From NCBI RefSeq assembly GCF_000379105.1, contig NZ_KB900609.1, forward strand, positions 3,302,389 to 3,366,388: a stretch of 64,000 nt of DNA. The letters run 5' to 3'. This document shows, piece after piece, positions 47,623 through 56,112 of this stretch (position 1 is the first letter of the stretch; each line of letters opens with the position of its first letter). The translations under genes and the position numbers were made by a program. The DNA is from Methylobacterium sp. WSM2598 (GTDB lineage: Bacteria > Pseudomonadota > Alphaproteobacteria > Rhizobiales > Beijerinckiaceae). The notes beneath the pieces are model-generated. The model was given only the letters and a program-made list of their open reading frames with translations, was not told where the DNA came from and made no database searches.

Positions 47623-49248
47623 TCAGGCCGCGGCGCGCTTCTGGTAATCCTTCACGTCGGAGAAGCGGATCTCGGTCCAGCGCTCCTGCTCGTAGCGCAG
47701 CGAGAAGGCGGTGGTCGCCATGAAGACGGGGGCTCCGTCGAGGTCGGCGGCCATGGAGGAGCCGTGCGCGCCCACGAACTTGTCGAGCTCGGCGGGGTTC
47801 GCGGCCTCGATCCAGCGGCAGATGGTGAAGCGCGTCGCCTCGTAGTCGATGGGCAGCCCGTACTCGGCCTGGAGCCGCTCCTTCAGCACGTCGAGCTGCA
47901 GCGCGCCGACCACGCCCACGATGGCGGCCGAGCCGTCATGGGGCAGGAAGAGCTGCACCACCCCCTCCTCGCCCATCTGCTGCAGGGCCTCGCGCAGCTT
48001 CTTGGCCTTCATGGCGTCGGTGAGCTTGATGCGCCGCAGGATCTCGGGCGCGAAGCTCGGCACGCCGCGGAAGACGAGGTCCTCGCCCTCGGTGAGGGTG
48101 TCGCCGATGCGCAGGGTGCCGTGGTTGGGGATGCCGACCACGTCGCCCGCATAGGCCTCGTCCGCGATGGCGCGGTCCTGGGCGAAGAAGAATTGCGGGG
48201 CGGAGAGCGAGATCGGCTTGCCGGTGCGCACCAGCCGCGCCTTCATGCCCCGCGACAGCCGGCCCGAGCAGACCCGCAGGAAGGCGATCCGGTCCCGGTG
48301 GTTGGGGTCCATGTTCGCCTGGATCTTGAAGACGAAGCCGGTCATCTTGGGCTCGCCGGGCTCGACCTCGCGCCGGTCGGCCGATTGGCCGCGCGGCGGG
48401 GGCGCGACGCTGGCGAGCCCGTCGATCAGGTCGCGCACCCCGAAATTGCGCAGGGCCGAGCCGAAGAAGACCGGGGTGAGGTGCCCCTCCCGGAAGGCCG
48501 CGAGGTCGAAGGGCTTGCAGCCGGCCGCGGCGAGTTCGGCCTCCTCGCGCCAGGCCTGCGCGGCGCCGGGCTCGGGGAGGAGCGCGTCGAAGAGCGGGTC
48601 GTCGAAGCCGGAGACCGGCACGGTCCCGGCCTCGTCGGCCGCGTCGAGGCGGCGCACGCGGCGGGCGGCGAGGTCGTAGGTGCCCGCGAAGCTGCGCCCG
48701 CGCCCGATCGGCCAGGTCACCGGGGCGACGTCGAGGGCGAGCGTCTTCTCGATCTCGTCGAGGAGGTCGAACGGGTCGCGGGCCTCCCGGTCGAGCTTGT
48801 TGACGAAGGTGACGATCGGGATGTCGCGCAGGCGGCAGACCTCGAACAGCTTGCGGGTGCGCGCCTCGATGCCCTTGGCGGCGTCGATCACCATCACGGC
48901 GGAATCGACCGCCGTGAGGGTGCGGTACGTGTCCTCCGAGAAGTCCTCGTGGCCGGGAGTGTCGAGCAGGTTGAAGACGCAATCGCCGTACTCGAAGGTC
49001 ATGACCGAGGTCACGACCGAGATGCCGCGCTCCTTCTCGATGCCCATCCAGTCGGAGCGCGTGGCGATGCGGTTGCGCTTGGCCTTGACCTCGCCGGCGA
49101 GCTGGATCGCGCCGCCGAAGAGCAGCAGCTTCTCGGTGAGCGTGGTCTTGCCGGCATCCGGGTGGGAGATGATCGCGAAGGTGCGGCGGCGCGCGACCGG
49201 GTCGGCGGGCCGCGTCGGCGCGGTCGTGGGATTGGTCTGCATCAACAT
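47623..49248 (-). CDS. prfC: peptide chain release factor 3
   Basis: A 541-residue GTPase that recycles RF1 and RF2 from the ribosome after termination. G1 is HPDAGKTTLTEKLL, followed by ATRSDWMGIEKERGISV, DTPGHEDFSEDTYRTL (G3) and NKLDREARDPFDLL (G4). The C-terminal RF3 domain includes AIVGVVGALQLDVLKERLQ and SLRYEQERWTEIRF. The MLMQTNP start is used; MQTNP two codons later is possible. It appears to be a single-gene transcript. Confidence 0.95.
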   Translation of the reverse strand: MLMQTNPTTAPTRPADPVARRRTFAIISHPDAGKTTLTEKLLLFGGAIQLAGEVKAKRNRIATRSDWMGIEKERGISVVTSVMTFEYGDCVFNLLDTPGHEDFSEDTYRTLTAVDSAVMVIDAAKGIEARTRKLFEVCRLRDIPIVTFVNKLDREARDPFDLLDEIEKTLALDVAPVTWPIGRGRSFAGTYDLAARRVRRLDAADEAGTVPVSGFDDPLFDALLPEPGAAQAWREEAELAAAGCKPFDLAAFREGHLTPVFFGSALRNFGVRDLIDGLASVAPPPRGQSADRREVEPGEPKMTGFVFKIQANMDPNHRDRIAFLRVCSGRLSRGMKARLVRTGKPISLSAPQFFFAQDRAIADEAYAGDVVGIPNHGTLRIGDTLTEGEDLVFRGVPSFAPEILRRIKLTDAMKAKKLREALQQMGEEGVVQLFLPHDGSAAIVGVVGALQLDVLKERLQAEYGLPIDYEATRFTICRWIEAANPAELDKFVGAHGSSMAADLDGAPVFMATTAFSLRYEQERWTEIRFSDVKDYQKRAAA

Positions 49249-49382
49249 CGGAACGGGACAGGCTGGGGCTGCGGGCGGCGGGGTGGTGAGCGGGAGATGG
49301 GGTGCCGCGGGCGCCGCGTCAGCGCCCCCGCTCCCCCTCCCCATAGCGCATGGGCGGCGCCCGTTCCATGGCGGGTGCCGCC

Positions 49383-50144
49383 TCAGCCGCGGCCGATATA
49401 GGGCATCTTCGTCGCCATGACGGTCATGAACTGCACGTTGGCGTCGAGGGGCAGGCCCGCCATGTAGACGACGGCATCGGCGACGTGGCGCACGTCCATC
49501 ACGGGCTCGCTCCGGGTCGAGCCGTCCGCCTGCAGCACGCCGCTCTGCATCCGGGCGGTCATCTCGGTCCCGGCATTGCCGATGTCGATCTGCCCGCAGG
49601 CGATGTCGAAGGCGCGGCCGTCGAGGGAGCTGGAGCGGGTGAGCCCGCTGATCGCGTGCTTGGTCGCGGTGTAGGGCGCCGAGTTCGGGCGCGGCGCGTA
49701 GGCGGAGATCGAGCCGTTGTTGACGATGCGCCCGCCGCGGGGCGACTGCGCCTTCATCAGCCGGAAGGCCTCGCGCGTGCACAGGAAGGCGCCGGTGAGG
49801 TTGGTATCGACCACCGCGCGCCACGTGGCGACGGGCAATTCGTCGATGGGCACGGGCGGCGCGCCGATCCCGGCATTGTTGAACAGGAGGTCGAGCCGGC
49901 CGAAGGTCTCGACGAGGGCGGAGAACAGGCCGGCGACCGAGGCCTCGTCCCCGACATCGGTCGGATGGGCGAGGGCGCGGCGGCCCTTCGCCTCGATCTC
50001 GGCCTGGACGGCCGCGAGGGGTTCGGGCCGGCGCCCGGAGAGCACGACGTCGTAGCCGGCCCCGGCGAGGCCGAGGGCCACCGCCCGCCCGACGCCCGAC
50101 CCGGCCCCCGTCACCAGCGCGATCTTCTGCGGCCCGTTGCTCAT
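49383..50144 (-). CDS. SDR family NAD(P)-dependent oxidoreductase
   Basis: A 253-residue short-chain dehydrogenase. The cofactor motif is [12 protein letters not shown] follows, and the catalytic triad is Ser in [10 protein letters not shown] with Tyr and Lys in YTATK. The substrate is not predictable; [11 protein letters not shown] near the cofactor site suggests NADP preference. The start at 50144 has a GGGAGGAC Shine-Dalgarno; the frame continues upstream through the tRNA gene, which cannot be coding. It diverges from tRNA-Gln. Confidence 0.9.
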   Translation of the reverse strand: MSNGPQKIALVTGAGSGVGRAVALGLAGAGYDVVLSGRRPEPLAAVQAEIEAKGRRALAHPTDVGDEASVAGLFSALVETFGRLDLLFNNAGIGAPPVPIDELPVATWRAVVDTNLTGAFLCTREAFRLMKAQSPRGGRIVNNGSISAYAPRPNSAPYTATKHAISGLTRSSSLDGRAFDIACGQIDIGNAGTEMTARMQSGVLQADGSTRSEPVMDVRHVADAVVYMAGLPLDANVQFMTVMATKMPYIGRG

Positions 50145-50261
50145 CGGCGTCCTCCCTGGGCTTCGCGGCCCTCTCCCGGGGCTTAGCACCGGGCGCGGCG
50201 CGGCTCCACCGGGTGGTTGCCACGCCCCGCGCGCGCCGCTATGGAAGCCGCATCCCCGCGG

Positions 50262-50336
50262 TGGGGCGTCGCCAAGCGGTAAGGCAGCGGTTTTTGGTAC
50301 CGCCATTCCCAGGTTCGAATCCTGGCGCCCCAGCCA
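50262..50336 (+). tRNA. tRNA-Gln (anticodon TTG)
   Basis: The acceptor stem TGGGGCG pairs with CGCCCCA, and the encoded GCCA end is present. The anticodon arm is GCGGT-TTTTGGT-ACCGC, which gives TTG (Gln). The T arm has GGTTCGAATCC. The 75-base gene stands between the conserved and the decayed part of the window, a position typical for integration of mobile DNA. No second copy of its 3' end was seen in the window. Confidence 0.97.
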
Positions 50337-50568
50337 AATTTTCCTTTGTTTTCCTGTGCTTGCGCGCGCGGACATCGCGGACAAGACGGAACAAAGGGTG
50401 TTTTCGGACGCACAGAAGCCGGCACAGGTCGGCACAGGCTTCGCTCTGCCGACTGCCGGGTAACGCCGGCTGCACCTGGACGAGGCCGGCACAATTGTCG
50501 GCACAGCCTCAGTGCACCAGTTCTGGCCCTTGCGGGTACCTCCGGCAGGGCCTTACCCGGGAGCATGA

Positions 50569-50762
50569 GCCCCGCTGATTCGTCCTCCCCCCACCGTCCT
50601 CGAATGGTCCCGCGGCCTCGCCAGCCTCTCGCCCGGCCAGGCGCCCTGCCCCGGATTCCTCCCGGAGGATTGGGCGACCACCCTGGAGAACTGCCGCCGC
50701 TTCGTGGACGAGTTCGGGCCCGAGGCCGATCGGCTCGGCTGGGACACCAGCACCCTGTTCGG
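50569..50762 (+). pseudogene. fragment of an uncharacterised gene
   Basis: An uninterrupted plus-strand frame encodes TVLEWSRGLASLSPGQAP, then EDWATTLENCRRFVDEFG and LGWDTSTLFGV. The Trp/Leu-rich pattern resembles proteins found near mobile elements of rhizobia, where similar fragments continue with a VHP-type stretch; here the reading breaks off around 50765. It lies in the 51-kb interval after tRNA-Gln. Position and truncation point to a gene remnant. Confidence 0.45.
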
Positions 50763-50765
50763 GGT

Positions 50766-50978
50766 CTATGTTCAGCAACCAATTCGGACTGCAGTGGCCC
50801 CACGGGTTGAGGTGGAAGTCCGGCCCGCAGGCCCAATCCACCTTCTGGACGGTGTCGCTCTCCACAGCCGCGCTCAGCAGGGGTGAGACCGGCGCGGCCT
50901 GTGCAGCACCCGCAAAGTGGGGCCGCCGAGCATCGCGGCAGCCATTGCAAGTACGCTCAAGCTCCTCACGACCTCCAT
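50766..50978 (-). pseudogene. frameshifted small exported protein (GCG-CRPN-like)
   Basis: On the minus strand a signal peptide MEVVRSLSVLAMAAAMLGG is followed, after a one-base shift within CCCC, by AGAAQAAPVSPLLSAAVES and the motif WACGPDFHLNPWGHCSPNW. This GPxFHxNPWGxCxPN motif is typical of small secreted proteins of rhizobia and Methylobacterium. The frame then runs without a stop into the neighbouring fragment. Both defects mark it as a broken gene. The 50979-51228 stretch behind it shows no gene. Confidence 0.55.
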
Positions 50979-51228
50979 CAACGTTCGTTGATGGCCCTGC
51001 CGGCCGACCCTGCCGCGAGCGTGCGCCCGCGCGCCTGAAGCGTTGCTGATCCCAAGCGCCAGCGCACTCACCGTCCAGCCCTGCGCCAGCCGCGGTACGA
51101 TGAGCTATCGACTACGGAGGGGGCACTCTGGTGGGCGTCCATCCGAGGCTCCGCGAGCCAGGCTGCAGGTGTCGCAACCACAGCCTCGCTCCCAACCCTC
51201 GGACGGACAACCTCCATGGCAACAACAG

Positions 51229-52521
51229 CTAGATCTCGGTCGGGCGCCCCGCGGCCACCACCAGAAGGCGGCCGTCGCCGAGGGTGCGGGCGGTGGCGCG
51301 GCGGATGTCGTCCTGGGTCACTGCGGCGATCAGGCCGTTGCGGCGGCTGATATAGTCGATGCCGAGCCCCTCGAAGGCTACCTGGACGAGCCGGCCGGCG
51401 ATCTCCGTCGAGGTGCCGAAGCCGAGCGCGTAGGAGCCGGTGAGGTAGTCCTTGGCCTTCTGCAGCTCCTCGTCGGAGGGCCCGTCACGGGTGAGCCGCG
51501 CGATCTCCTCGCCGATCACCGACAGAGCCTCGCCCACGCGCTCGTTCTTGGTGGCAGTGTAGCCCCAGGTCATCGAGGCGGCCCGGTGGCTCACCAGCGC
51601 GGTGTCCACCGAATAGGCGAGGCCGCGCTTCTCGCGCACCGCCTGGTACAGCCGCGACGTGAAGGCGCCGCCCCCCAGGATGTGGTTGAGCACGCAGGCC
51701 GGGAAGTAGTCCGGGTCGCGCCACGGCACGCCGTGCGTGCCGAAGCGGATCACCGATTGCGGCACGTCGAGATCCACCACGACCCGGCGGCCGAGGCCGG
51801 CGATCCGCGTCGGCGGCACCTCGGCGAGCGGTCCGCCCTCGGAGAGGCGGCCGAAGGCCGCGTCGAGGGCCCGCTGCAGCGCCGCCTCGCCGATCGCGCC
51901 CACTGCCGCGACCTTGACCCGCGCGCGGCTGATCAGCCGGCGGTGCAGCGCCACGAGGTCGCCGCGGGTGATGCTCGCCACGCTCTCGAGCGTGCCCCCG
52001 GAGGGGCGGCCATAGGGATGGCCCGGATAGGCCTCGGAGAAGAAGCGGCGCGAGGCCATCACGCCCGGGTCGTTCTGCTGGCGGCGGATCCTCATCAGCA
52101 TCTGCGCGCGCGCGCGCTCGACCGCCGCCTCGTCGAAGCGGGGCTCGGCGAGGGCGAGTGCCAGAAGCTCGATCGCCTCGTCCGCGTGCTTGACCAGCAT
52201 CATGAACGAGCCGCCGATGGCGTCCGGCCTGGCGTGGAAGTTCAGTTCGATCGCCCGGGCGGCGAGCCGCTCCTGGAAGGCGTCCGAGCCGTAGGGGCCG
52301 GCGCCCTCGTCGAGAAGCCACGACAGCATCTGCACCGCGCCGGACTTGCCCTCCGGGTCCTGGGCGGCGCCGCCCTCGAAGGTGAAGGCGAGCGCGACCA
52401 GCGGGACGACGGGGGACTCGACGTGCCACGCCTCGACACCGCTTGCGGCGATCACGGACCTGGCCTTGACCGGGGAAGAGGGGGTGGCGAGGGCGGCAGT
52501 CTGGATGCTGGGGTCGGCCAT
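51229..52521 (-). CDS. M16 family peptidase-like subunit, non-catalytic
   Basis: A 430-residue M16 fold protein that lacks the HxxEH zinc motif: the corresponding segment reads SWLLDEGAG. The C-terminal glycine-rich region (GGGAFTSRLYQAVREKRGLA) and NHILGGGAF are retained. Such inactive subunits pair with active ones, as in mitochondrial processing peptidase. The active partner lies 44 bases upstream, forming one operon. No signal peptide is apparent. Confidence 0.9.
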   Translation of the reverse strand: MADPSIQTAALATPSSPVKARSVIAASGVEAWHVESPVVPLVALAFTFEGGAAQDPEGKSGAVQMLSWLLDEGAGPYGSDAFQERLAARAIELNFHARPDAIGGSFMMLVKHADEAIELLALALAEPRFDEAAVERARAQMLMRIRRQQNDPGVMASRRFFSEAYPGHPYGRPSGGTLESVASITRGDLVALHRRLISRARVKVAAVGAIGEAALQRALDAAFGRLSEGGPLAEVPPTRIAGLGRRVVVDLDVPQSVIRFGTHGVPWRDPDYFPACVLNHILGGGAFTSRLYQAVREKRGLAYSVDTALVSHRAASMTWGYTATKNERVGEALSVIGEEIARLTRDGPSDEELQKAKDYLTGSYALGFGTSTEIAGRLVQVAFEGLGIDYISRRNGLIAAVTQDDIRRATARTLGDGRLLVVAAGRPTEI

Positions 52522-52565
52522 GGGGACCTCTTGTCTTGGTTCAGGTCGGGGGCGGGCGGCAGCCG

Positions 52566-53945
52566 TCAGGCGACGGCCGCATCGGCCTCGTGGGCCTTGA
52601 TCAGGTAGCCGGTCACGGAGCGAGCCGGGGTGAGGTAGCGCTCGGCCGCAGTCGCGAGCCGGTCCGCCTCCACGGCCTCGATGTCGGCGGGCCAGCGGCG
52701 CACCTCCTCGATGCTCTTGCCGATGGCGAGCACCGTGCCGTAGATCCTGGCGAGGTCGGACTGGTTGTCCGAGGAATAGACCATCGAGGCGACGAGCCGG
52801 GTCTTGGCCCGCTCCACCGCCTCGGGGGCGAGAGCCTGAGAGGGCAGGCGCCGGAGGGCCGTGTCGACCGCCTCCTCCAGCTTCTCCAGGGAGACGCCCT
52901 CGGCCGGCACCGCGTAGACCGAGAAGCGGGTGTCGTCCTTGGCCGCGCCCACGTACCAGGCGTGGGCACTCACGGCGACGCCCTGCTCCATCACCAGCGA
53001 GCGGTAGAGATAGGAGGTCCGCCCGCCGCCCATCACCTCGGCGAGGAGTTCGAGGGCGTGCTCCTCTCCCTCCCGGGCCGTGTTGTAGGAGGGCGCGAGG
53101 TAGTAGCGCTGGAGCTTCGGCTGCTCGACCTTCGGATCCGCGACGCTGAGGCGTCGGGCCGCGCGGGGCTCGGGCTCGCGCGGGCGCAGGCGCACCGGGC
53201 GCTCGCCGCGGGGCGCCACCTGCCCGTAGGTGGCCTCGGCGAGGCGGCGCACCTCGTCGGCGGTCACGTCGCCTGCCACGACCAGGATCGCGTTCTCGGG
53301 CGTGTAGAATCGCCGGTAATAGGCGAGCGCGTGGGCGCGGTTGAGCTCCTCGATCTCATGCATCCAGCCGATGATCGGGATGCCGTAGGGGTGGTGGACG
53401 AAGAGCGAGGCCGCCATCGCCTCGGAGAGCTGCGCGCTCGGGTCGTTCTCGACCTCCATGCGGCGCTCCTCCAGCACCACGTCCCGCTCGGGCGCCACCA
53501 CCGAATCGTCGAGGACGAGGCCGGTCATCCGGTCGGCCTCGAACTCCATCATGGACTTCAGGTTGTCGCGGGCGACGCGCTGGAAGTAGGACGTGTAGTC
53601 GAAGGACGTGAAGGCGTTCTCCTGCCCGCCCAGGCTCGACACCGCCTTGGAGAAGGCCCCGACCGGGTTCTTCTCGGTGCCCTTGAACATCAGGTGCTCG
53701 AGGAAGTGAGCGATGCCCGACTGGCCGAGCGGATCGTCCGCCGAACCGTTGCGGTACCAGATCATGTGGGTCGCGACCGGTGCCCGGTGGTCGGGGATGA
53801 CGACCACGTCGAGGCCGTTGTCGAGGGTGAAGGACGCGACATCGGGCCCGCCCGCCTCGGCCCGCCCGTGCGGCGCCGCATCGAGGCGCAGGGCGGGGCC
53901 GGGTCTGCCGGTCGGGTGGGGGAGAGAGTGCTTCCGCGGTTTCAT
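52566..53945 (-). CDS. M16 family zinc metallopeptidase, catalytic subunit
   Basis: A 459-residue metallopeptidase. The inverted zinc motif HFLEH (80-84) with the downstream Glu in VVLEERRMEVEND is complete. GGGRTSYLYRSLVMEQGVA is the second-half glycine motif. Partner to the inactive subunit downstream. A signal peptide is not evident, which is unusual if it acts in the periplasm; AAGGAAATC upstream supports the ATG at 53945. The 371-base space beyond it (53946-54316) holds no visible gene. Confidence 0.92.
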   Translation of the reverse strand: MKPRKHSLPHPTGRPGPALRLDAAPHGRAEAGGPDVASFTLDNGLDVVVIPDHRAPVATHMIWYRNGSADDPLGQSGIAHFLEHLMFKGTEKNPVGAFSKAVSSLGGQENAFTSFDYTSYFQRVARDNLKSMMEFEADRMTGLVLDDSVVAPERDVVLEERRMEVENDPSAQLSEAMAASLFVHHPYGIPIIGWMHEIEELNRAHALAYYRRFYTPENAILVVAGDVTADEVRRLAEATYGQVAPRGERPVRLRPREPEPRAARRLSVADPKVEQPKLQRYYLAPSYNTAREGEEHALELLAEVMGGGRTSYLYRSLVMEQGVAVSAHAWYVGAAKDDTRFSVYAVPAEGVSLEKLEEAVDTALRRLPSQALAPEAVERAKTRLVASMVYSSDNQSDLARIYGTVLAIGKSIEEVRRWPADIEAVEADRLATAAERYLTPARSVTGYLIKAHEADAAVA

Positions 53946-54316
53946 GCTGATTTCCTTGAAGAGGGGCCTTCGCAACGGCCCGTAATGAGCGAGGAGCGTC
54001 CGTGTGAACGGAAGCCTCTCGGATCGATGTGCTCCGCCGGGCACGATCCGGATGAAAGGCGGTCCATCACGTCTTGGTTGTCGTACTGACCTCGGGGCCT
54101 GGCTGATCCGCCGCATCCCCGGGAGCGCTCCGGGCCGGGGCGGCCTGCATGCGCCCAGAGCCTCGCCCGAGGATCATGCCGGACCTGCACCGTTCCTGAT
54201 CGCGGCGCGCCGGCCGCGGCCCGGCCGGAGCGCCTCGTCTGCCTTGTCGAACGAGACCGGGAGGCTCCCACGGTCGAACCGGCGCGGATGTCGCGCGTCG
54301 GCTTCCCGCCCGCGGG

Positions 54317-55429
54317 TCACGCCTCGTCGAGCCGGCAGGTCGCTCCATCGCGGCGCCCGGCGGCCGCATCGCAGTGCGCGACGAGCTGGTCGAGTTGGGA
54401 GATGGTCGCCGCCAGGTCTATGTCGGGCTCGAGGGCGAAGGCGGCGGGCGCGAGGGCACGGGCCGCCCGGGCGCGGTCGGCGGCCTCGGCGGTCCGGCCG
54501 ACGACGAGCAGGGCCCGGGCGGCGGTGTCCGCGAGAATCACCCGCGTGATGGTGTCGGTCCCTTCGCCGAACAAGGCCTCCGCCCGGGTGAACGCCGACA
54601 GCGCCAGGTTCGCGGCGGCCGGAGGCCTGTCCGGCGCCGGCGTGCCCTGCTCGGCCGCCTTGGCCAGCATGGTGCCGAGGCGGATGAGCGGTCCGATCTG
54701 GTCCGCGACGACCACCCCGATCAGGTGCCGCGCGTAATCCAGGGCCGCCGCATGGCGGGTGGCCAGCAGCAGCGCGAACTTGTCCAGACCTCGGAGTGGC
54801 TCGAGGCCGGGATCGGCCGCGAACGCCACGTCGTAGGCCTGCAGGAGGCCGGTGCGGTCTCCCGCGGCGAGATGGCGCTCGATTGTCTCCTCCAGTCTCC
54901 GGAGCTCCCGCACCTTGTCGCGCTGCAGGACCGCCTCCTGTTTCTCTCGGGCCGCCGCGAGGTCCCAGCGCCCCTCGACCACCGCGGCGAGCGGGTCGTC
55001 GCTCTCCAGGGGATCGCCGATCCAGGCGATCCGGCCGTCGCGATCGATGATGAAGGCGGTTGGGACGGCGGTATTATAGGCCGCCTGGCACCAGGTCCGG
55101 CCCATCGTGCCCTGACGCTCGCCGGGCGAGAGCGGCAGATCGGCCGCGATCCGGTAGCCGATCGCGTCGCCCTGATCGCGCACGAAGGCCGCGATCTCGC
55201 CGAGATCCGTCCAGTCGACGGCGACGCCGATGACCGGAACCTGCGGATGCCGGAGCTGCAGGGCGGTGAGATGCGGGATGGCCGCCTTGCATGGGGCGCA
55301 CCAGATCGCCCAGAACACGACCACATAGACGCGGCCTTTCGCGAGGGTCGTGATCGGCTCGCCTTTCAGGAAGGTCTGGACGCGGATCTCTGCGGCGGGG
55401 TCGCCGATCAGTCGTTCCTTCAGGGGCAT
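54317..55429 (-). CDS. thioredoxin-fold (TlpA/AhpC-TSA-like) protein with helical C-terminal domain
   Basis: A 370-residue cytoplasmic protein. The N-terminal domain (about 1-165) is thioredoxin-like with the active site WCAPC (Cys44, Cys47) and a later VPTAFIIDRDGRIAW typical of TlpA/ResA-type redox proteins. The C-terminal half (about 195-365) is Ala/Leu-rich and helical, with TPR-like periodicity. There is no signal peptide, unlike periplasmic TlpA. A disabled second copy lies 3.4 kb to the right. The redox partner is unknown. MPLKERLIGD is used as start; the upstream frame overlaps AT-rich DNA. Confidence 0.8.
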   Translation of the reverse strand: MPLKERLIGDPAAEIRVQTFLKGEPITTLAKGRVYVVVFWAIWCAPCKAAIPHLTALQLRHPQVPVIGVAVDWTDLGEIAAFVRDQGDAIGYRIAADLPLSPGERQGTMGRTWCQAAYNTAVPTAFIIDRDGRIAWIGDPLESDDPLAAVVEGRWDLAAAREKQEAVLQRDKVRELRRLEETIERHLAAGDRTGLLQAYDVAFAADPGLEPLRGLDKFALLLATRHAAALDYARHLIGVVVADQIGPLIRLGTMLAKAAEQGTPAPDRPPAAANLALSAFTRAEALFGEGTDTITRVILADTAARALLVVGRTAEAADRARAARALAPAAFALEPDIDLAATISQLDQLVAHCDAAAGRRDGATCRLDEA

Positions 55430-55591
55430 GGCGGTCGCTCCAAGTGAAGCACTCACGGTGCTCGACCCGTATGCGCTTGTTCGTGAAGCTTGCAAAGATA
55501 CAATGAGCATGTAATTTCCTTTATATTGTATATTCAGTCCTACATTATAGCTTGCACGGCCGTGAATCAGATGTATATCTCACATCACCGA

Positions 55592-55655
55592 GAATATAGA
55601 CGATCATATATCCCAAACTATGCTTCATGCATGGCCTTGAATTGGGTATTGCCCA
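55592..55655. repeat. solo end of the long-TIR element
   Basis: GAATATA, GATCATATATCCCAAA and ATGCATGGCCTTGAATT followed by GGTATTGCCCA match the outer 64 bases of the IS end at 59000-59063, without the rest of the element. The surrounding 55430-55813 interval is AT-rich and otherwise shows no convincing gene. This end marks the right boundary of duplication copy 1. Confidence 0.6.
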
Positions 55656-55813
55656 TGGGACCACAAGGAGCCATAGCTCGCCGCCGCTGCGAGCTGCGAG
55701 GTATTGTGCTCAAGCTTCATTCTCAAATGGGCTCTCAAACGGGAAACTTCACACCCGGATCGGGGCCTCCTTGGCTGTGCCTTTGAGCGATAAGTGATGG
55801 TATTTTCTCAGCG

Positions 55814-56038
55814 CTATGTGGCGCCGATGCCGCGGGTGCTTTGGGCTGCCTCGATCACATCATTGGCGCTGGCCTGCGGATCTTTGCTCTCCCGGATCAG
55901 CTCGAATTGCCCGAAGAGCCGGCGCCCTCGCCGTGACACATCGTCTTCGTAGAGATGCAACCGGACCCGCGCCCTTGTCGAGCCGAAGACGGCGAGAAGA
56001 CTGCAGGAAGCGATCAGCAGCTTTGCGTCCATCCTCAT
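55814..56038 (-). CDS. small hypothetical protein
   Basis: A 74-residue frame: a hydrophobic N-terminus (MRMDAKLLIASCSLLAVFGS, perhaps an export signal) followed by a charged part (YEDDVSRRGRRLFGQFELIR). No family is recognised. It lies 74 bases downstream of the AAA ATPase gene on the same strand and might belong with it. It could also be a chance frame. Confidence 0.35.
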   Translation of the reverse strand: MRMDAKLLIASCSLLAVFGSTRARVRLHLYEDDVSRRGRRLFGQFELIRESKDPQASANDVIEAAQSTRGIGAT

Positions 56039-56112
56039 CTGCTAGGGCAGACGAGGATGGACGCCACTGCGTTACAAATCATCGTCTCAGTCGCCGTAGG
56101 GTGGCCGCCTTC

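Larger units (their letters stand above)
54293..55655. repeat. direct repeat copy 1 (thioredoxin-fold gene cassette)
   Basis: About 1.36 kb that recurs in the same orientation at 57723-59063. The shared block starts with GCGCGTCGGCTTCCCGCCC and ends near GGTATTGCCCA. It includes a complete thioredoxin-fold gene, its upstream region and a length of AT-rich DNA. The copies differ by substitutions and small in-frame indels, so the duplication is not recent. Confidence 0.88.

Noticed and set aside
50262..50336. tRNA-Gln as an intact attachment site with a second copy
   Set aside because: The 3' end of the tRNA gene was not found again inside the window, so an att pair cannot be claimed.
55490..55786. 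A 98-residue plus-strand frame in the AT-rich patch
   Set aside because: It overlaps the solo IS end and repeat DNA, has no start context and shows no family pattern.
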